Shown: positions 18,461 through 27,880 of the stretch, one piece after another
Layout of the letters: each line of letters opens with the position of its first letter
How positions within the stretch are numbered: the first letter of the stretch is position 1
Origin: Blastococcus xanthinilyticus
Lineage (GTDB): Bacteria > Actinomycetota > Actinomycetes > Mycobacteriales > Geodermatophilaceae
Reading direction: 5' to 3'
Length of the DNA stretch: 64,000 nucleotides
Assembly: GCF_008124835.1 (NCBI RefSeq)
Contig: NZ_VNHW01000001.1
Location: 62,001 to 126,000, forward strand
Translations under genes and position numbers: made by a program
The notes under the pieces: generated by a model
The model's input: the letters and a program-made list of their open reading frames with translations, nothing else
What the model was told of the DNA's origin: nothing
Database searches by the model: none

Positions 18461-19363
18461 TCAGCTGGGGACCGGCTCCGGGCGGCCGCCCAGGAGCACC
18501 AGCTCCTCGGCCGGGGGAACCCCCACCGCCTGCAGCGCGGCACCGATCCGGTCGGTGAGGGAGCGCAGCGACTCCCGTGCCTGGTCGCGCTGCCGGCACA
18601 GGTCGGTCACCTCCGCCCGCAGCTCGGCCAGCCGGCCCGCGGCGGCCTCCTCGGCGGCCTGCTCGGCGGCCTGCCGGTCGCGCTCGGCCTGCTCGTCCGC
18701 CCGGGCCCGCGCCGCCGCGGCCTCGGCGGCCAGGGCGTCCCGCTGGGCCGCCGCCGCGGCCGCGAGCCGGTCGCGCTCGGTGGCGGCCGCGGCGAGCAGC
18801 TGCACGGCCTCGGCCTTCGCCTGCTCCAGGACCGCGGCCGCCTCCGCGCGGTCGCGCTGGCCATTGACCCGGAGCTGGTCGGCGACCTCGATCGCGAGCT
18901 CCTTGATCTCGTGCGCCTTCCGCAGCCGCGCATCGGCCTCCAGGCGCGCGTCGGCGAGCAGCTGCTCGGCCTCGGCGTCGGCGGCGTCGAGCACCTGCGC
19001 CGCCTGGTCCTCGGCCAGGCGCAGCACCTCGCTCACCCGCGCGCTGACGACCGGCCGGTCCCGCCCGGCCGGCTGCTCGGCGAGGAGCCGCCGGGAGATC
19101 TCCAGCTCGGTGCCGCACGCGACGACGCGGTCGAGCAGGTGCTCGCGCTCGCGCTGCGCGGCCGTGAGCTCGTTCTCGGCCCAGGCCACGTAGTTGTCGA
19201 CCTCGAGCCGGTCGTAGCCGCGCACGGCTCCGCGGAACACCGGCTGGTCGGCCAGCAGGGTCTCCAGCCCACCGGCCGGGCGCGGAGCGCGGTGCTCCGC
19301 CCCCTCGGGCGGAACGCCCTCGTCCTGGACTCGGTTGGCGACGAACTCGACACGCCGGAGCAT
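18461..19363 (-). CDS. DivIVA-like coiled-coil protein
   Basis: The 300-residue chain has a short N-terminal region with FRGAVRGYDRLEVDNYVAWAENELTAA, which matches the DivIVA/GpsB lipid-binding N-terminal motif (F-x-x-x-x-x-G-Y-D-x-x-V-D-x-Y). A long Ala/Glu/Gln/Arg coiled coil follows (about 85-255) with many heptads, and a short tail. DivIVA-type proteins mark curved membranes and organise polar growth or septation in actinobacteria. This one differs from Wag31 in having about 45 residues ahead of the motif, so it is probably a paralogue with another scaffold task. The ATG at 19363 is the most plausible start; the ribosome site is weak. Confidence 0.78.
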   Translation of the reverse strand: MLRRVEFVANRVQDEGVPPEGAEHRAPRPAGGLETLLADQPVFRGAVRGYDRLEVDNYVAWAENELTAAQREREHLLDRVVACGTELEISRRLLAEQPAGRDRPVVSARVSEVLRLAEDQAAQVLDAADAEAEQLLADARLEADARLRKAHEIKELAIEVADQLRVNGQRDRAEAAAVLEQAKAEAVQLLAAAATERDRLAAAAAAQRDALAAEAAAARARADEQAERDRQAAEQAAEEAAAGRLAELRAEVTDLCRQRDQARESLRSLTDRIGAALQAVGVPPAEELVLLGGRPEPVPS

Positions 19364-19615
19364 CCGGATGGCCCCCCTGGGAAGTAGGTGACGGGAAATC
19401 TGCCAGAGCGCCGAGGGGCGCGCGGACGGCCGTGACGGGTCCGTGACCCGTGTCGCGGGCGGCCCGGCGGTGCCACGCCGGGGTGTACTGGAACGACTAC
19501 GGGGCGGATTCGCCGGGGCCTGCCCACCCCCTTCGGGGGCCCGGGCATAGCCACGGGGTGCGGCGTGTTCACCGAGGGCAGATGATTGCACGCTCAACTA
19601 GATCTGGAGGACGAG

Positions 19616-20761
19616 ATGCAGTTCGGCGTCTTCACCGTCAGCGACATCACCACCGACCCCACCACCGGCCGGACGCCCCGCGAGGCCGACCGGCTCAAGG
19701 CCGTCCTGGCCATCGCCCAGAAGGCCGAGGAGGTCGGGCTCGACGTCTTCGCCCTGGGCGAGCACCACAACCCGCCGTTCTTCTCCTCCTCCCCCACCAC
19801 GACGCTCGCGTGGATCGCGGCGCGGACCGAGCGCCTCCAGCTGTCCACGTCGACGACGCTGATCACCACCAACGACCCGGTGAAGATCGCCGAGGACTAC
19901 GCGATGCTGCAGCACCTGGCCGACGGCCGGGTCGACCTCATGATGGGCCGCGGCAACACCGGACCGGTCTACCCCTGGTTCGGGCAGGACATCCGCAACG
20001 GTATCGAGCTGGCCGTGGAGAACTACGCCCTGCTGCGCCGCCTCTGGACCGAGGACGTCGTCGACTGGCAGGGGAAGTACCGCACCCCGCTGCAGGGCTT
20101 CACCTCCACCCCGCGCCCGCTCGACGGCGTCCCGCCGTTCGTGTGGCACGGCTCGATCCGCAGCCCGCAGATCGCCGAGCAGGCCGCGTACTACGGCGAC
20201 GGCTTCTTCTCCAACCACATCTTCTGGCCCAAGGAGCACACCCAGAAAATGGTGGAGTTCTACCGGCGCCGGTACGAGCACTACGGCCACGGCGGCGCCG
20301 ACCAGGCGATCGTCGGGCTCGGCGGGCAGGTGTTCATGCGGAAGAACAGCCAGGACGCCGTCGCGGAGTTCCGGCCGTACTTCGACAACGCCCCGGTCTA
20401 CGGCCACGGGCCGTCCCTGGAGGACTTCAGCCGGGAGACGCCGCTGACCGTCGGCAGCCCGCAGCAGGTCATCGACCGCACCCTGGGCTTCCGCGACTAC
20501 GTCGGCGACTACCAGCGCCAGCTGTTCCTGGTCGACCACGCCGGTCTCCCGTTGAAGACGGTGCTCGAGCAGCTGGACCTGCTCGGCGAGGAGGTCGTCC
20601 CGGTGCTGCGGAAGGAGTTCGCGGCGCTCAAGCCGGCGCACGTGCCCGACGCCCCGACCCACGCCTCGCGCGTGGCCGCGGCGGGCGGGGCTCGGGACGC
20701 CACCGTGCACGCCGCGGACGACGTGACCGGCCGGACCGTCGAGGCGGGGGCGCAGGCATGA
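19616..20761 (+). CDS. Luciferase-like FMN monooxygenase (CE1758-type)
   Basis: This 381-residue protein is a luciferase-like flavin-dependent monooxygenase (TIM barrel): MQFGVFTVSDITTDPTTGR, GLDVFALGEHHNPPF, TTLITTNDPVKIAEDYA, GRVDLMMGRGNTGPVYPWFG and the phosphate region VWHGSIRSPQIAEQAAYYGD. The sequence style and its coupling to a small FMN reductase match the paired LLM families CE1758/CE1759 defined from Corynebacterium. Start ATG 19616 has GGAGG at 19606-19610. Its stop overlaps the reductase ATG (20758-20761). The reductase probably supplies reduced FMN; the organic substrate is unknown. Confidence 0.88.
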   Translation: MQFGVFTVSDITTDPTTGRTPREADRLKAVLAIAQKAEEVGLDVFALGEHHNPPFFSSSPTTTLAWIAARTERLQLSTSTTLITTNDPVKIAEDYAMLQHLADGRVDLMMGRGNTGPVYPWFGQDIRNGIELAVENYALLRRLWTEDVVDWQGKYRTPLQGFTSTPRPLDGVPPFVWHGSIRSPQIAEQAAYYGDGFFSNHIFWPKEHTQKMVEFYRRRYEHYGHGGADQAIVGLGGQVFMRKNSQDAVAEFRPYFDNAPVYGHGPSLEDFSRETPLTVGSPQQVIDRTLGFRDYVGDYQRQLFLVDHAGLPLKTVLEQLDLLGEEVVPVLRKEFAALKPAHVPDAPTHASRVAAAGGARDATVHAADDVTGRTVEAGAQA

Positions 20762-21384
20762 CCACCCGCACCCTCGCCGTCGTCAGCGCCGGGCTGGCCG
20801 TCCCGTCCTCGACCAGGCTGCTGGCCGACCGGCTGACGGCCGCCACGGTCGACGCGCTGGGCGAGCGCGGCGTCACCGTCACGGTGGAGGTGGTGGAGCT
20901 GCGCGAGCACGCCCGCGACCTGGCCGACAACCTCGTCACCGGCTTCCCCAGCGCGGCGCTGCGGGCGTCGGTGGACACCGTCGTCGGCGCCGACGGCCTG
21001 ATCTCGGTGACGCCCATCTTCTCCGCGTCCTACAGCGGGCTGTTCAAGACCTTCTTCGACGTCCTGGAGAAGGACGTGCTCACGGGCAAGCCGGCGCTCA
21101 TCGCCGCGACCGCCGGCACGGCGCGGCACTCGCTCGCCCTCGAGCACGCGCTGCGACCGCTGTTCGCCTACCTGCGGGCCACCGTCGCGCCGACGGCGGT
21201 GTTCGCGGCGTCGGAGGACTGGGCCGGTGGGGAAGCCGGCAGCCCGGCCCTGACCAGCCGGGTGCGCCGCGCCGCCGGCGAGCTCGCCGACCTGGTGGCC
21301 GGCCGCCCGCCGGCGCCCCCGGCCGACCCGTTCGCCGACCCGGCGACGTCCTTCGAGGACCTGCTCCGCGGCTCCGGCGGCTGA
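20758..21384 (+). CDS. NAD(P)H-dependent FMN reductase, partner of the monooxygenase
   Basis: 208 residues with a flavodoxin-like fold: LAVVSAGLAVPSSTRLLADRL at the N-terminus, DGLISVTPIFSASYSGLFKTFFD (FMN phosphate and isoalloxazine contacts) and KPALIAATAGTARHSL. It belongs to the NADPH-dependent FMN reductase family and specifically to the type found beside CE1758-like monooxygenases (CE1759-type). Coupled to the upstream gene by a 4-base overlap. A strong hairpin pair follows its stop, so this is a clean two-gene unit. Confidence 0.87.
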   Translation: MTTRTLAVVSAGLAVPSSTRLLADRLTAATVDALGERGVTVTVEVVELREHARDLADNLVTGFPSAALRASVDTVVGADGLISVTPIFSASYSGLFKTFFDVLEKDVLTGKPALIAATAGTARHSLALEHALRPLFAYLRATVAPTAVFAASEDWAGGEAGSPALTSRVRRAAGELADLVAGRPPAPPADPFADPATSFEDLLRGSGG

Positions 21385-21438
21385 GCGGGGCGCACGCCCC
21401 GCACCGGGCCGCGGCCGGCCCCCGGAGGGGCCGGCCGC
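21385..21438. terminator. Double hairpin after the monooxygenase-reductase pair
   Basis: Two adjacent perfect stems occur directly after the TGA: 7 bp (21385-21391 with 21396-21402) and 12 bp (21411-21422 with 21427-21438, loop CGGA). They separate the plus-strand unit from the minus-strand small lipoprotein and can act on both strands. Confidence 0.7.
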
Positions 21439-21478
21439 AGGACGTCCGGGAGAGCAGCGGCTCCGGAAGAGCGGAGGG

Positions 21479-21643
21479 TCAGTCCTCCTCTTCCTCCATC
21501 TCGCCTTCCTCGACGACGCCGCCCTCCTCGAGGGGCTCCTCCCCGCCGCAGGCGGTCATGGTGAACGACGCGGCGGCGATGGCGACGCCGGCGGCAGCCG
21601 AACGCCAGCGGTTTCCACGGGTGGGCAGGGACATGCGGCTCAT
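21479..21643 (-). CDS. Tiny acidic lipoprotein
   Basis: A 54-residue peptide starting at ATG 21643 with a GGAGG nine bases upstream. It has an Arg-rich n-region, a hydrophobic h-region (AAAGVAIAAASFTM) and the lipobox MTAC, so the mature protein is only about 22 residues, of which most are Glu or Asp (PLEEGGVVEEGEMEEEED). Such minimal acidic lipoproteins could bind cations or basic partners at the cell surface, but no function is known. The clear ribosome site and lipobox argue that it is a real gene and not chance. It stands alone between the terminator and the glutamate-synthase-like gene. Confidence 0.7.
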   Translation of the reverse strand: MSRMSLPTRGNRWRSAAAGVAIAAASFTMTACGGEEPLEEGGVVEEGEMEEEED

Positions 21644-21743
21644 CGGTTCTCCTCCAGGTCTGCCGGCCGGGCCGGCGGGGCGGATCCGTAACACCGGGGA
21701 TGTGTCCCCGCCCGGCCGTGTGCACCCGGGGCCCGGAAGAGGT

Positions 21744-23357
21744 TCACCGATCCGTAACAGTCCCGTCGTCGGGATCCCGGCCCTCGGCGCGGGCCTCCGG
21801 TGAGGGCGGCGCACTGCTGCCCTCCGGCTCCCGCTCGCACATGAGCGCCGCCACGGCGTCCCGGTCGGCGGCAGCGGGCAGCCCCCAGCCGTGCTCGTAC
21901 CCGTACACCTCGGCCAGCGGCCGGGACGCGGTGCGCCCGGTGAGGATCTCCACGGCGTCGGTGTCGATCAGCCCGGGGTGCGGCACTCCGCAGGCCTCGG
22001 CCACCTTGAGCAGGTCGCGGCGCAGCGTGGCGATGTAGTTGGCCGCCCGCACCGACTTCAGCGCCGGGTCGAGCCCGCGGGACAGCCACGCGTTCTGGGT
22101 CGCGACGCCCGTCGGGCAGGTGTCGGTGTGGCACTTCTGCGCCTGGATGCAGCCGATCGCCAGCATCGCCTCCCGGCCGACGTTCACCATGTCGCAGCCG
22201 AGGGCGAAGGCCACCGTCGCGTTGTCCGGGAGCCCGAGCTTCCCGGCCCCCACGAACACCACCGACTCGTGCAGGCCCTTGCGGGCGAAGACCGAGTACA
22301 CCCGGGCGAAGCCGACCTGGAACGGCAGGGAGACGGTGTCGGTGAAGATCAGCGGCGCGGCGCCGGTGCCCCCCTCCCCGCCGTCGATGGTCACGAAGTC
22401 GACCCCGCGGCCGGTGGCGACCATGAGGTCGGTCAGCTCCTCCCAGAACCCGAGGTCGCCGACCGCGGACTTGATGCCGACCGGCAGGCCGGTCTCGGCG
22501 GCCAGGAGTTCCACCCAGTCCAGCAGGCTGTCGGGATCGTTGAACTCCGCGTGCCGGGACGGGCTGATGCAGTCGACGCCCTCGGGGACGCCGCGGGTCT
22601 CGGCGATCTCGGCGGACACCTTGGCCGCCGGCAGCACTCCGCCGAGGCCCGGCTTGGCGCCCTGGCTGAGCTTGATCTCCAGCGCCCGCACCGGCGCGGA
22701 CGCCACGAGGGCCTTGAGCCGCTGCAGGTCGAACCGGCCGTCGGAGTCACGGCAGCCGAAGTAGGCGGTGCCGATCTGGAACACCAGGTCGCCGCCGTGC
22801 CGGTGGTGCGTGGACAGGCCGCCCTCGCCGGTGTTGTGCAGGCAGCCGGCCAGCGCGGCGCCCCGGTTGAGGGCCTCGACCGCCTGCCCCGACAGCGACC
22901 CGAAGCTCATGGCGGAGATGTTCACGACCGACGGCGGGCGGAACGCCCCGGCGCGGCCGCGGGCGGCGCCCATCACCTTCGCGCACGGCAGCGCGACGCC
23001 GTGCCCGGCGTGCACGTCGGTGGCCGGCACCGACGCCCCGAAGGTGCGGTGCTTGATGACCGGGTATCCGGCCGTGAACTCCAGGTCGTTGTCGGTGCCG
23101 AACGCGAAGTAGTTGTTCTCCCGCTTGCTCGACGCGTACACCCAGCGCCGCTGGTCACGGGTGAACGGCCGTTCCTCGTTGTTGCCGGCCACCAGGTACT
23201 GGCGCAGCTCGGGGCCGATGGACTCCAGCAGGTAGCGCGCGTGGCCGATCACCGGGAAGTTCCGCAGCAGGGTGTGCTCCCGCTGCAGCAGGTCCCGGGC
23301 GGCCACGGCCGCCAGGGCGGAGAGGCCGGCCGCGGCAGCGCGTGAGACGAGACTCAT
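21744..23357 (-). CDS. FMN-binding glutamate-synthase-family protein
   Basis: This 537-residue protein corresponds to the central FMN and Fe-S part of the large subunit of glutamate synthase, without the amidotransferase or GXGXG domain. It starts with a membrane-prone helix, then HTLLRNFPVIGHARYLLE and the (beta/alpha)8 barrel with SAMSFGSLSGQA, KLSQGAKPGLGG, DGGEGGTGAAP and the cluster cysteines CIQAQKCHTDTCPTG. These stand-alone proteins are widespread but their substrate is not settled; glutamate synthesis is doubtful because the glutaminase domain is missing. The gene is alone in its unit. Confidence 0.88.
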   Translation of the reverse strand: MSLVSRAAAAGLSALAAVAARDLLQREHTLLRNFPVIGHARYLLESIGPELRQYLVAGNNEERPFTRDQRRWVYASSKRENNYFAFGTDNDLEFTAGYPVIKHRTFGASVPATDVHAGHGVALPCAKVMGAARGRAGAFRPPSVVNISAMSFGSLSGQAVEALNRGAALAGCLHNTGEGGLSTHHRHGGDLVFQIGTAYFGCRDSDGRFDLQRLKALVASAPVRALEIKLSQGAKPGLGGVLPAAKVSAEIAETRGVPEGVDCISPSRHAEFNDPDSLLDWVELLAAETGLPVGIKSAVGDLGFWEELTDLMVATGRGVDFVTIDGGEGGTGAAPLIFTDTVSLPFQVGFARVYSVFARKGLHESVVFVGAGKLGLPDNATVAFALGCDMVNVGREAMLAIGCIQAQKCHTDTCPTGVATQNAWLSRGLDPALKSVRAANYIATLRRDLLKVAEACGVPHPGLIDTDAVEILTGRTASRPLAEVYGYEHGWGLPAAADRDAVAALMCEREPEGSSAPPSPEARAEGRDPDDGTVTDR

Positions 23358-23423
23358 CCCCCCAGCCTGCCACCGGCCGGCCGCTCCGACAGCCGGACCG
23401 GCGCGCTGGAGGAACCCGCCGCG

Positions 23424-24887
23424 CTAGAGGAACAGACTCAGCACCAGCGCCAGCACGAACCCGATGGTGCCCAGCAGGGTCTCCATCACCGTCCAGGTCT
23501 TGAGCGTCGTCTTCTCGTCCATCTGGAAGAACCGGCTGACCAGCCAGAAGCCGGAGTCGTTCACGTGCGAGAGCACGGTCGCGCCGCCGGCGATCGCGAT
23601 GACGATCAGGGCGAGGTCCACCGAGCTGAGCCCGTCGGTCGCCTGCACCACGGGGGCGATGAGGCCGGCCGCCGTCGTCAGGGCCACCGTGGCCGAGCCC
23701 TGCGCCACCCGGATCAGGGCGGAGATGACGAAGGCGGCCACGATGACCGGCAGCCCGATGTCGCCCAGCACGTCGGCCAGCGCGGCGCCGATGCCGCTGG
23801 CCCGCAGGACGCCGCCGAACATGCCACCGGCGCCGGTGATGAGGATGATCGCGCAGACCGGCCCCAGCGCGCTGTTGAGGACCGACTCCACCTCGGCGCC
23901 GCTGTCGCCGCGCCGCCGGCCGAGCACCCACATGGCCACCAGCACGGTGATCAGCAGCGCGATCGGCGTGGCCCCGAGCAGCTGACCCCAGCGGACGAAC
24001 GTCGACCCCTCGTCCACGACCCCCTCGGCGGCGAGCGTGGTCAGGCCGGTGTTCAGGAAGATCAGCAGCATCGGCAGGAGCAGCAGCGAGATCACGGTCG
24101 CGAACCGGGGCGGTGCGGGCCGGGTCGCGGTGTCCGTGTCCGTGCCCGTTCGCCCGGAGGCGATCCCCGGCGAGCTGCCCTCGACCGAGGGGTCCGGGGC
24201 GTCGTCGGCCGTCTTCGCCTCGCCGGACAGGATGGTCGGGACGGGCAGCTCGAACTTCTTGCCGGCCCAGAGCCCGAACAGGTAGCTGCCGAGGAACCAG
24301 GTCGGGACGCCGATGAGCAGGCCGAAGACCAGCACCAGGCCGATGTCGGCGCCGATCAGCCCGGCCGCGGCCACCGGCCCCGGGTGCGGCGGGACGAACG
24401 CGTGCATGACGGCGAAGGCACCGGCGACCGGCAGCCCGTAGATGAGCAGCGAGCCGCCCAGCCGGCGGGCCACGGTGAACACGATCGGCAGGAAGACGAC
24501 CAGCCCGGCGTCGAAGAAGATCGGGAAGCCGAACAGCAGCGCGGCGATCCCCAGGGCGAGCGGCGCCCGCTGCTCACCGAAGCGCCTGATCAGGCTGTCG
24601 GCCAGCACCTGCGCGCCACCGCTGTGCTCGAACAGCCGGCCGAGCATCGCCCCGATGCCGACCAGCAGGGCGACGCTGGCCAGGGTCGAGCCGAAGCCGG
24701 TGGTCATCACGGTGACCACGTCCTCCAGCGGCACCCGGGCCGCCAGGGCCACCGCCAGGCTGACCAGGACCAGCGCCAGGAAGGCGTGCAGCTTCACCTT
24801 CATGATCAGGAAGAGCAGGACGCCGACCGCGGCCGCGGCGATCAGCAGGAGTGGTCCGGCACCCAGCGCCGGTTCGACGTCTGTCAT
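23424..24887 (-). CDS. gntP: Gluconate:H+ symporter, GntP family
   Basis: A 487-residue membrane protein with about 12-14 hydrophobic segments. Recognisable stretches are LLVGIGAMLGRLFEHSGGAQVLADSLI, FFDAGLVVFLPIVF, FVPPHPGPVAAAGLIGADIGLV and VLSHVNDSGFWLVSRFFQMDEKTTL, all hallmarks of GntP gluconate permeases (split at 20 residues each in the family alignment). A loop of about 50 hydrophilic residues (230-275) is specific to this copy. ATG 24887 has GGAGG upstream. It follows the gluconokinase gene by 15 bases, forming an uptake-and-phosphorylation operon. Confidence 0.92.
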   Translation of the reverse strand: MTDVEPALGAGPLLLIAAAAVGVLLFLIMKVKLHAFLALVLVSLAVALAARVPLEDVVTVMTTGFGSTLASVALLVGIGAMLGRLFEHSGGAQVLADSLIRRFGEQRAPLALGIAALLFGFPIFFDAGLVVFLPIVFTVARRLGGSLLIYGLPVAGAFAVMHAFVPPHPGPVAAAGLIGADIGLVLVFGLLIGVPTWFLGSYLFGLWAGKKFELPVPTILSGEAKTADDAPDPSVEGSSPGIASGRTGTDTDTATRPAPPRFATVISLLLLPMLLIFLNTGLTTLAAEGVVDEGSTFVRWGQLLGATPIALLITVLVAMWVLGRRRGDSGAEVESVLNSALGPVCAIILITGAGGMFGGVLRASGIGAALADVLGDIGLPVIVAAFVISALIRVAQGSATVALTTAAGLIAPVVQATDGLSSVDLALIVIAIAGGATVLSHVNDSGFWLVSRFFQMDEKTTLKTWTVMETLLGTIGFVLALVLSLFL

Positions 24888-24902
24888 GGCTCCTCCAGTA
24901 GG

Positions 24903-26456
24903 TCAGGTCGGTGGGGTCGGTGGATCGTCCAGGGCGTCGAGGGTGGTGAGGACCTCGACCAGGGCCTCCGTGGAGGTGTCGACCAGGGGGCGCAACCGCC
25001 GGTAGACGGCGACGGCGCCCGGATCGGGCCGGACCGGCTCGTCGACGGCGACCAGCGCGGTCGCGGCGTCCAGATCCGGCAGCTCGCCGAGCGCGTGCCA
25101 GCCGAGCAGGCAGGCGCCCAGCCCGGTGCCCTCCGGTGACTCGGCGACGCGCACCGGCAGGTCCAGGGCCGCCGCCAGCGTCCCGATCCACAGCGGGGAG
25201 GCGACCGCTCCCCCGGTGGCCCGCACCTCCCGCACCGGCAGGCCGGTGGCGGCGAAGGCGTCGCGCACCAGCGCCAGCTGCTGGCAGACCCCCTCCACCG
25301 CGGCCCGCACCAGGTGCGCCCGGCCGTGCTCGCGGCGGAGCCCGAGGTAGGCCCCGCGCATGCCCGACCGCCACCACGGCGCCCGCTCACCGAGCAGGTA
25401 GGGCAGGCAGATCAGCCCGGCGCTGCCGACCGGCACGGCCTCCGCCTCCGCCAGCAGCCGGGCGTCGAGCTCGTCGGCCGCCTCCCCCTCGGGCGGCGGC
25501 GCGCCGTCGAGACCGGCGGCCAGCGCCTGCGCGGCCCACCGGACCACCGACCCGCCGTTGTTGATCGCCCCACCGACCACCCAGGCGTCGTCGGTCAGGG
25601 CGTAGCAGAACAGCCGGCGCCCGGGGTCCACCGTCGGCGAAGGGACGAGGAGCCGCATGGCCCCGCTGGTGCCCAGGGACACCGCGGCGACGTCCGGCCG
25701 CACCGCGCCGATGCCGAGGTTGGCGAGCACCCCGTCGGCGGCGCCCACGACCACCGCCAGGTCCCCCGGCAGGCCGGTGGCGGCCGCGACCTCGCTGCGC
25801 AGCCCGGGCAGCACCTCGGTGGTGGGCAGCACCGCGCCGAGCTGGTCGGGGCGCACGCCGGCGATCTGCAGCGCCTCGGCGTCCCAGCGGCCGGCCCGGA
25901 TGTCGTAGAGGCCGGTGGCCGAGGCGCAGGAGCGGTCGACCACGTGCCGGCCTCCGCACAGCGCGGCGACGAGGAGCTCCTTGACCCCGCCCCAGCGCGG
26001 CACCCGCGCGACCCGGTCGGCGTCGGCCGCCCGCTCCCAGGAGAGCTTCACCAGCGGGGACATCGCGTGCACCGGCGTCCCGGTGCGGGCGTGCAGGTCG
26101 GGGGCGCGGCCGTCGGCGACCAGCGCCTGCGCCCACTGCGCGGCCCGGTCGTCGGCCCAGGTCACCACCGGGCCCAGCGGCCGGCCGTCGTCGTCCATCG
26201 GGACCAGGCCGTGCATGGCGGCGCTCAGGGAGACGGCGGCGACGCGGTCACCCCGCTCGCGGGCCCGCCCGGCCACCTCGGTCAGCGCCTCGATCGCGGC
26301 CGCCACGAGCTGCTCGGAGTCCAGTTCGGCGCGGCCCGGGGCGGGCACGAGCAGCGGGTAGGCCACGCTGACGACGTCCCGGACCGTGCCGTCGGCACCG
26401 GCCGCGACCGCCTTCGTCGCCGTCGTCCCCGAGTCGAGTCCGACCACGACGTCCAC
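24903..26456 (-). CDS. gntK: Gluconokinase, FGGY carbohydrate kinase family
   Basis: The 517-residue protein starts at GTG 26456 behind AGGGGGTGGGC. It has the N-terminal phosphate motif VVGLDSGTTATKAV, SLSAAMHGLVPMD and TWADDRAAQWA, and the C-terminal ATP domain with VSLGTSGAMRLL, GGAINNGGSVVRW and REVRATGGAVASPLW. FGGY kinases phosphorylate sugars; SLSAAMHGLVPMD and the adjacent gntP point to gluconate, feeding the pentose phosphate pathway as 6-phosphogluconate. It is transcribed first, then gntP. No GntR-type regulator is adjacent. Confidence 0.88.
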   Translation of the reverse strand: MDVVVGLDSGTTATKAVAAGADGTVRDVVSVAYPLLVPAPGRAELDSEQLVAAAIEALTEVAGRARERGDRVAAVSLSAAMHGLVPMDDDGRPLGPVVTWADDRAAQWAQALVADGRAPDLHARTGTPVHAMSPLVKLSWERAADADRVARVPRWGGVKELLVAALCGGRHVVDRSCASATGLYDIRAGRWDAEALQIAGVRPDQLGAVLPTTEVLPGLRSEVAAATGLPGDLAVVVGAADGVLANLGIGAVRPDVAAVSLGTSGAMRLLVPSPTVDPGRRLFCYALTDDAWVVGGAINNGGSVVRWAAQALAAGLDGAPPPEGEAADELDARLLAEAEAVPVGSAGLICLPYLLGERAPWWRSGMRGAYLGLRREHGRAHLVRAAVEGVCQQLALVRDAFAATGLPVREVRATGGAVASPLWIGTLAAALDLPVRVAESPEGTGLGACLLGWHALGELPDLDAATALVAVDEPVRPDPGAVAVYRRLRPLVDTSTEALVEVLTTLDALDDPPTPPT

Positions 26457-26548
26457 GCCCACCCCCTGTGACCGGCCGCGTGCCGGCCTGGCCGCATCGT
26501 GCCCGCCCCGGGAGCGGCAGGGCAACCCGCCGCTGCCCCGCCGGGAGC

Positions 26549-27880
26549 TCAGCGCGCCGGGGTGTCCCCGCTCAGCCGGGCCCGGATCGCGGCGTGCAGG
26601 GGCTGCAGGACGACGCCGTCACGGGCCAGCCGCGCACGCAGCTGCCGGCGGTGGCGCAGGACGCCGACGAGGCCGATGGCCCAGAAGAGGTACTGCACGG
26701 AGAACGCGGCACGGAACGCCGCCAGGTCGTAGTCCGCCGAGGCGCCGGGGGTCAGGACGTCGAGGACCGCCCCGATCGCGAGGATGGTGAGCAGCGAGGC
26801 GACGAACCCGCCCACGTTGACGACCCCGCTGGCGCTGCCCTGCCGCTCCGCCGGGTTCTCCGTGCGCGCGTAGTCGAAGCCGATCATGGACCCGGGGCCG
26901 TTGGTGCCCAGGACGACGACCAGGAGCACCAGCAGCGGCAGCGGCGCCCGGCCGGGCCACAGCAGGACCACGGTCCAGACGGTCACGGTGGCGGCGAGGA
27001 TGCCGAAGACCAGCACCGAGCGGCGCAGCGGCCAGCGGGCGCAGAGCCGGCCGAGCACCGGCCCGACGCCCATGCCGACGAGGACCAGGAGGCTCAGCAG
27101 CGCGGCCGCCGTGCCGGGCGCGAGCCCCTGGCCGATGACCAGGAACGGATAGCCCCACAGCAGCGCGAACACCGTGCCCGAGAACTGGGTGACCAGGTGC
27201 GTGTACAGCCCGATGCGGGTGCCGGGCTCGCGCCAGGTGTCCACCAGCCCGCGGCGCAGCTCGGCCAGCCCGACCGCCGTCGGCCGCGCCGTCCCCTCGG
27301 GGGCGTCGCGCAGCGCCAGCAGGACCAGCAGCGCGACCAGCACGCCGGTGGCGGCCGCCCCCGCGAAGGTCGCCGTCCAGGAGGTGGCGTGCAGCAGCGT
27401 CACCAGCGGATAGGCGGCGACGATCGAGCCGACCTGCCCGAGGATGCCGGTCAGCTGGGTGACCAGCGGCGCGGTCGGGCCGGGGAACCAGAAGGAGACC
27501 ACCCGCAGCACGCTGATGAACGTCATCGCGTCGCCCGCGCCGACCAGCACCCGCGCCGCGATCGCCGTCGGCACGTCGGTGGCCAGCGCCAGCACCAGCT
27601 GGCCGGCGGCCATCGTCACCGCGCCGGCCAGGATCATCCGGCGGGAGCCGAACCGGTCCAGGGCCACCCCGACCGGGACCTGCAGCCCGGCGTAGACCGC
27701 CAGCTGCAGGACGAGGAAGAGGGAGACCGCCGAGGCGCCCGCCGAGAAGCGCTCCTGCGCCTCGACCGCGGCCACGCCGAGCGACGACCGGTGGAAGACC
27801 GCGACCGCGTAGGCCAGCAGCCCCACGCCCCACATCGCGTACGCGCGGGCCGAGGGACGGGTCGCGGGCACCGAGGTCAC
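26549..27880 (-). CDS. Major facilitator superfamily transporter
   Basis: About 443 residues from GTG 27880 (a GTG at 27934 would add 18 residues); the start is uncertain. Twelve hydrophobic helices are visible, with the MFS signature LDRFGSRRMILAGAV between helices 2 and 3 and the second-half equivalent LCARWPLRRSVLVFG. Other landmarks are AVFHRSSLGVAA in helix 1 and RVLVGAGDAMTFISVLRVVSFWF. This pattern recalls nitrate/hexuronate-like or ACS-type MFS carriers; the substrate cannot be set from sequence. It is divergent from a TetR gene 90 bases away, which may control it. Confidence 0.82.
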   Translation of the reverse strand: MTSVPATRPSARAYAMWGVGLLAYAVAVFHRSSLGVAAVEAQERFSAGASAVSLFLVLQLAVYAGLQVPVGVALDRFGSRRMILAGAVTMAAGQLVLALATDVPTAIAARVLVGAGDAMTFISVLRVVSFWFPGPTAPLVTQLTGILGQVGSIVAAYPLVTLLHATSWTATFAGAAATGVLVALLVLLALRDAPEGTARPTAVGLAELRRGLVDTWREPGTRIGLYTHLVTQFSGTVFALLWGYPFLVIGQGLAPGTAAALLSLLVLVGMGVGPVLGRLCARWPLRRSVLVFGILAATVTVWTVVLLWPGRAPLPLLVLLVVVLGTNGPGSMIGFDYARTENPAERQGSASGVVNVGGFVASLLTILAIGAVLDVLTPGASADYDLAAFRAAFSVQYLFWAIGLVGVLRHRRQLRARLARDGVVLQPLHAAIRARLSGDTPAR

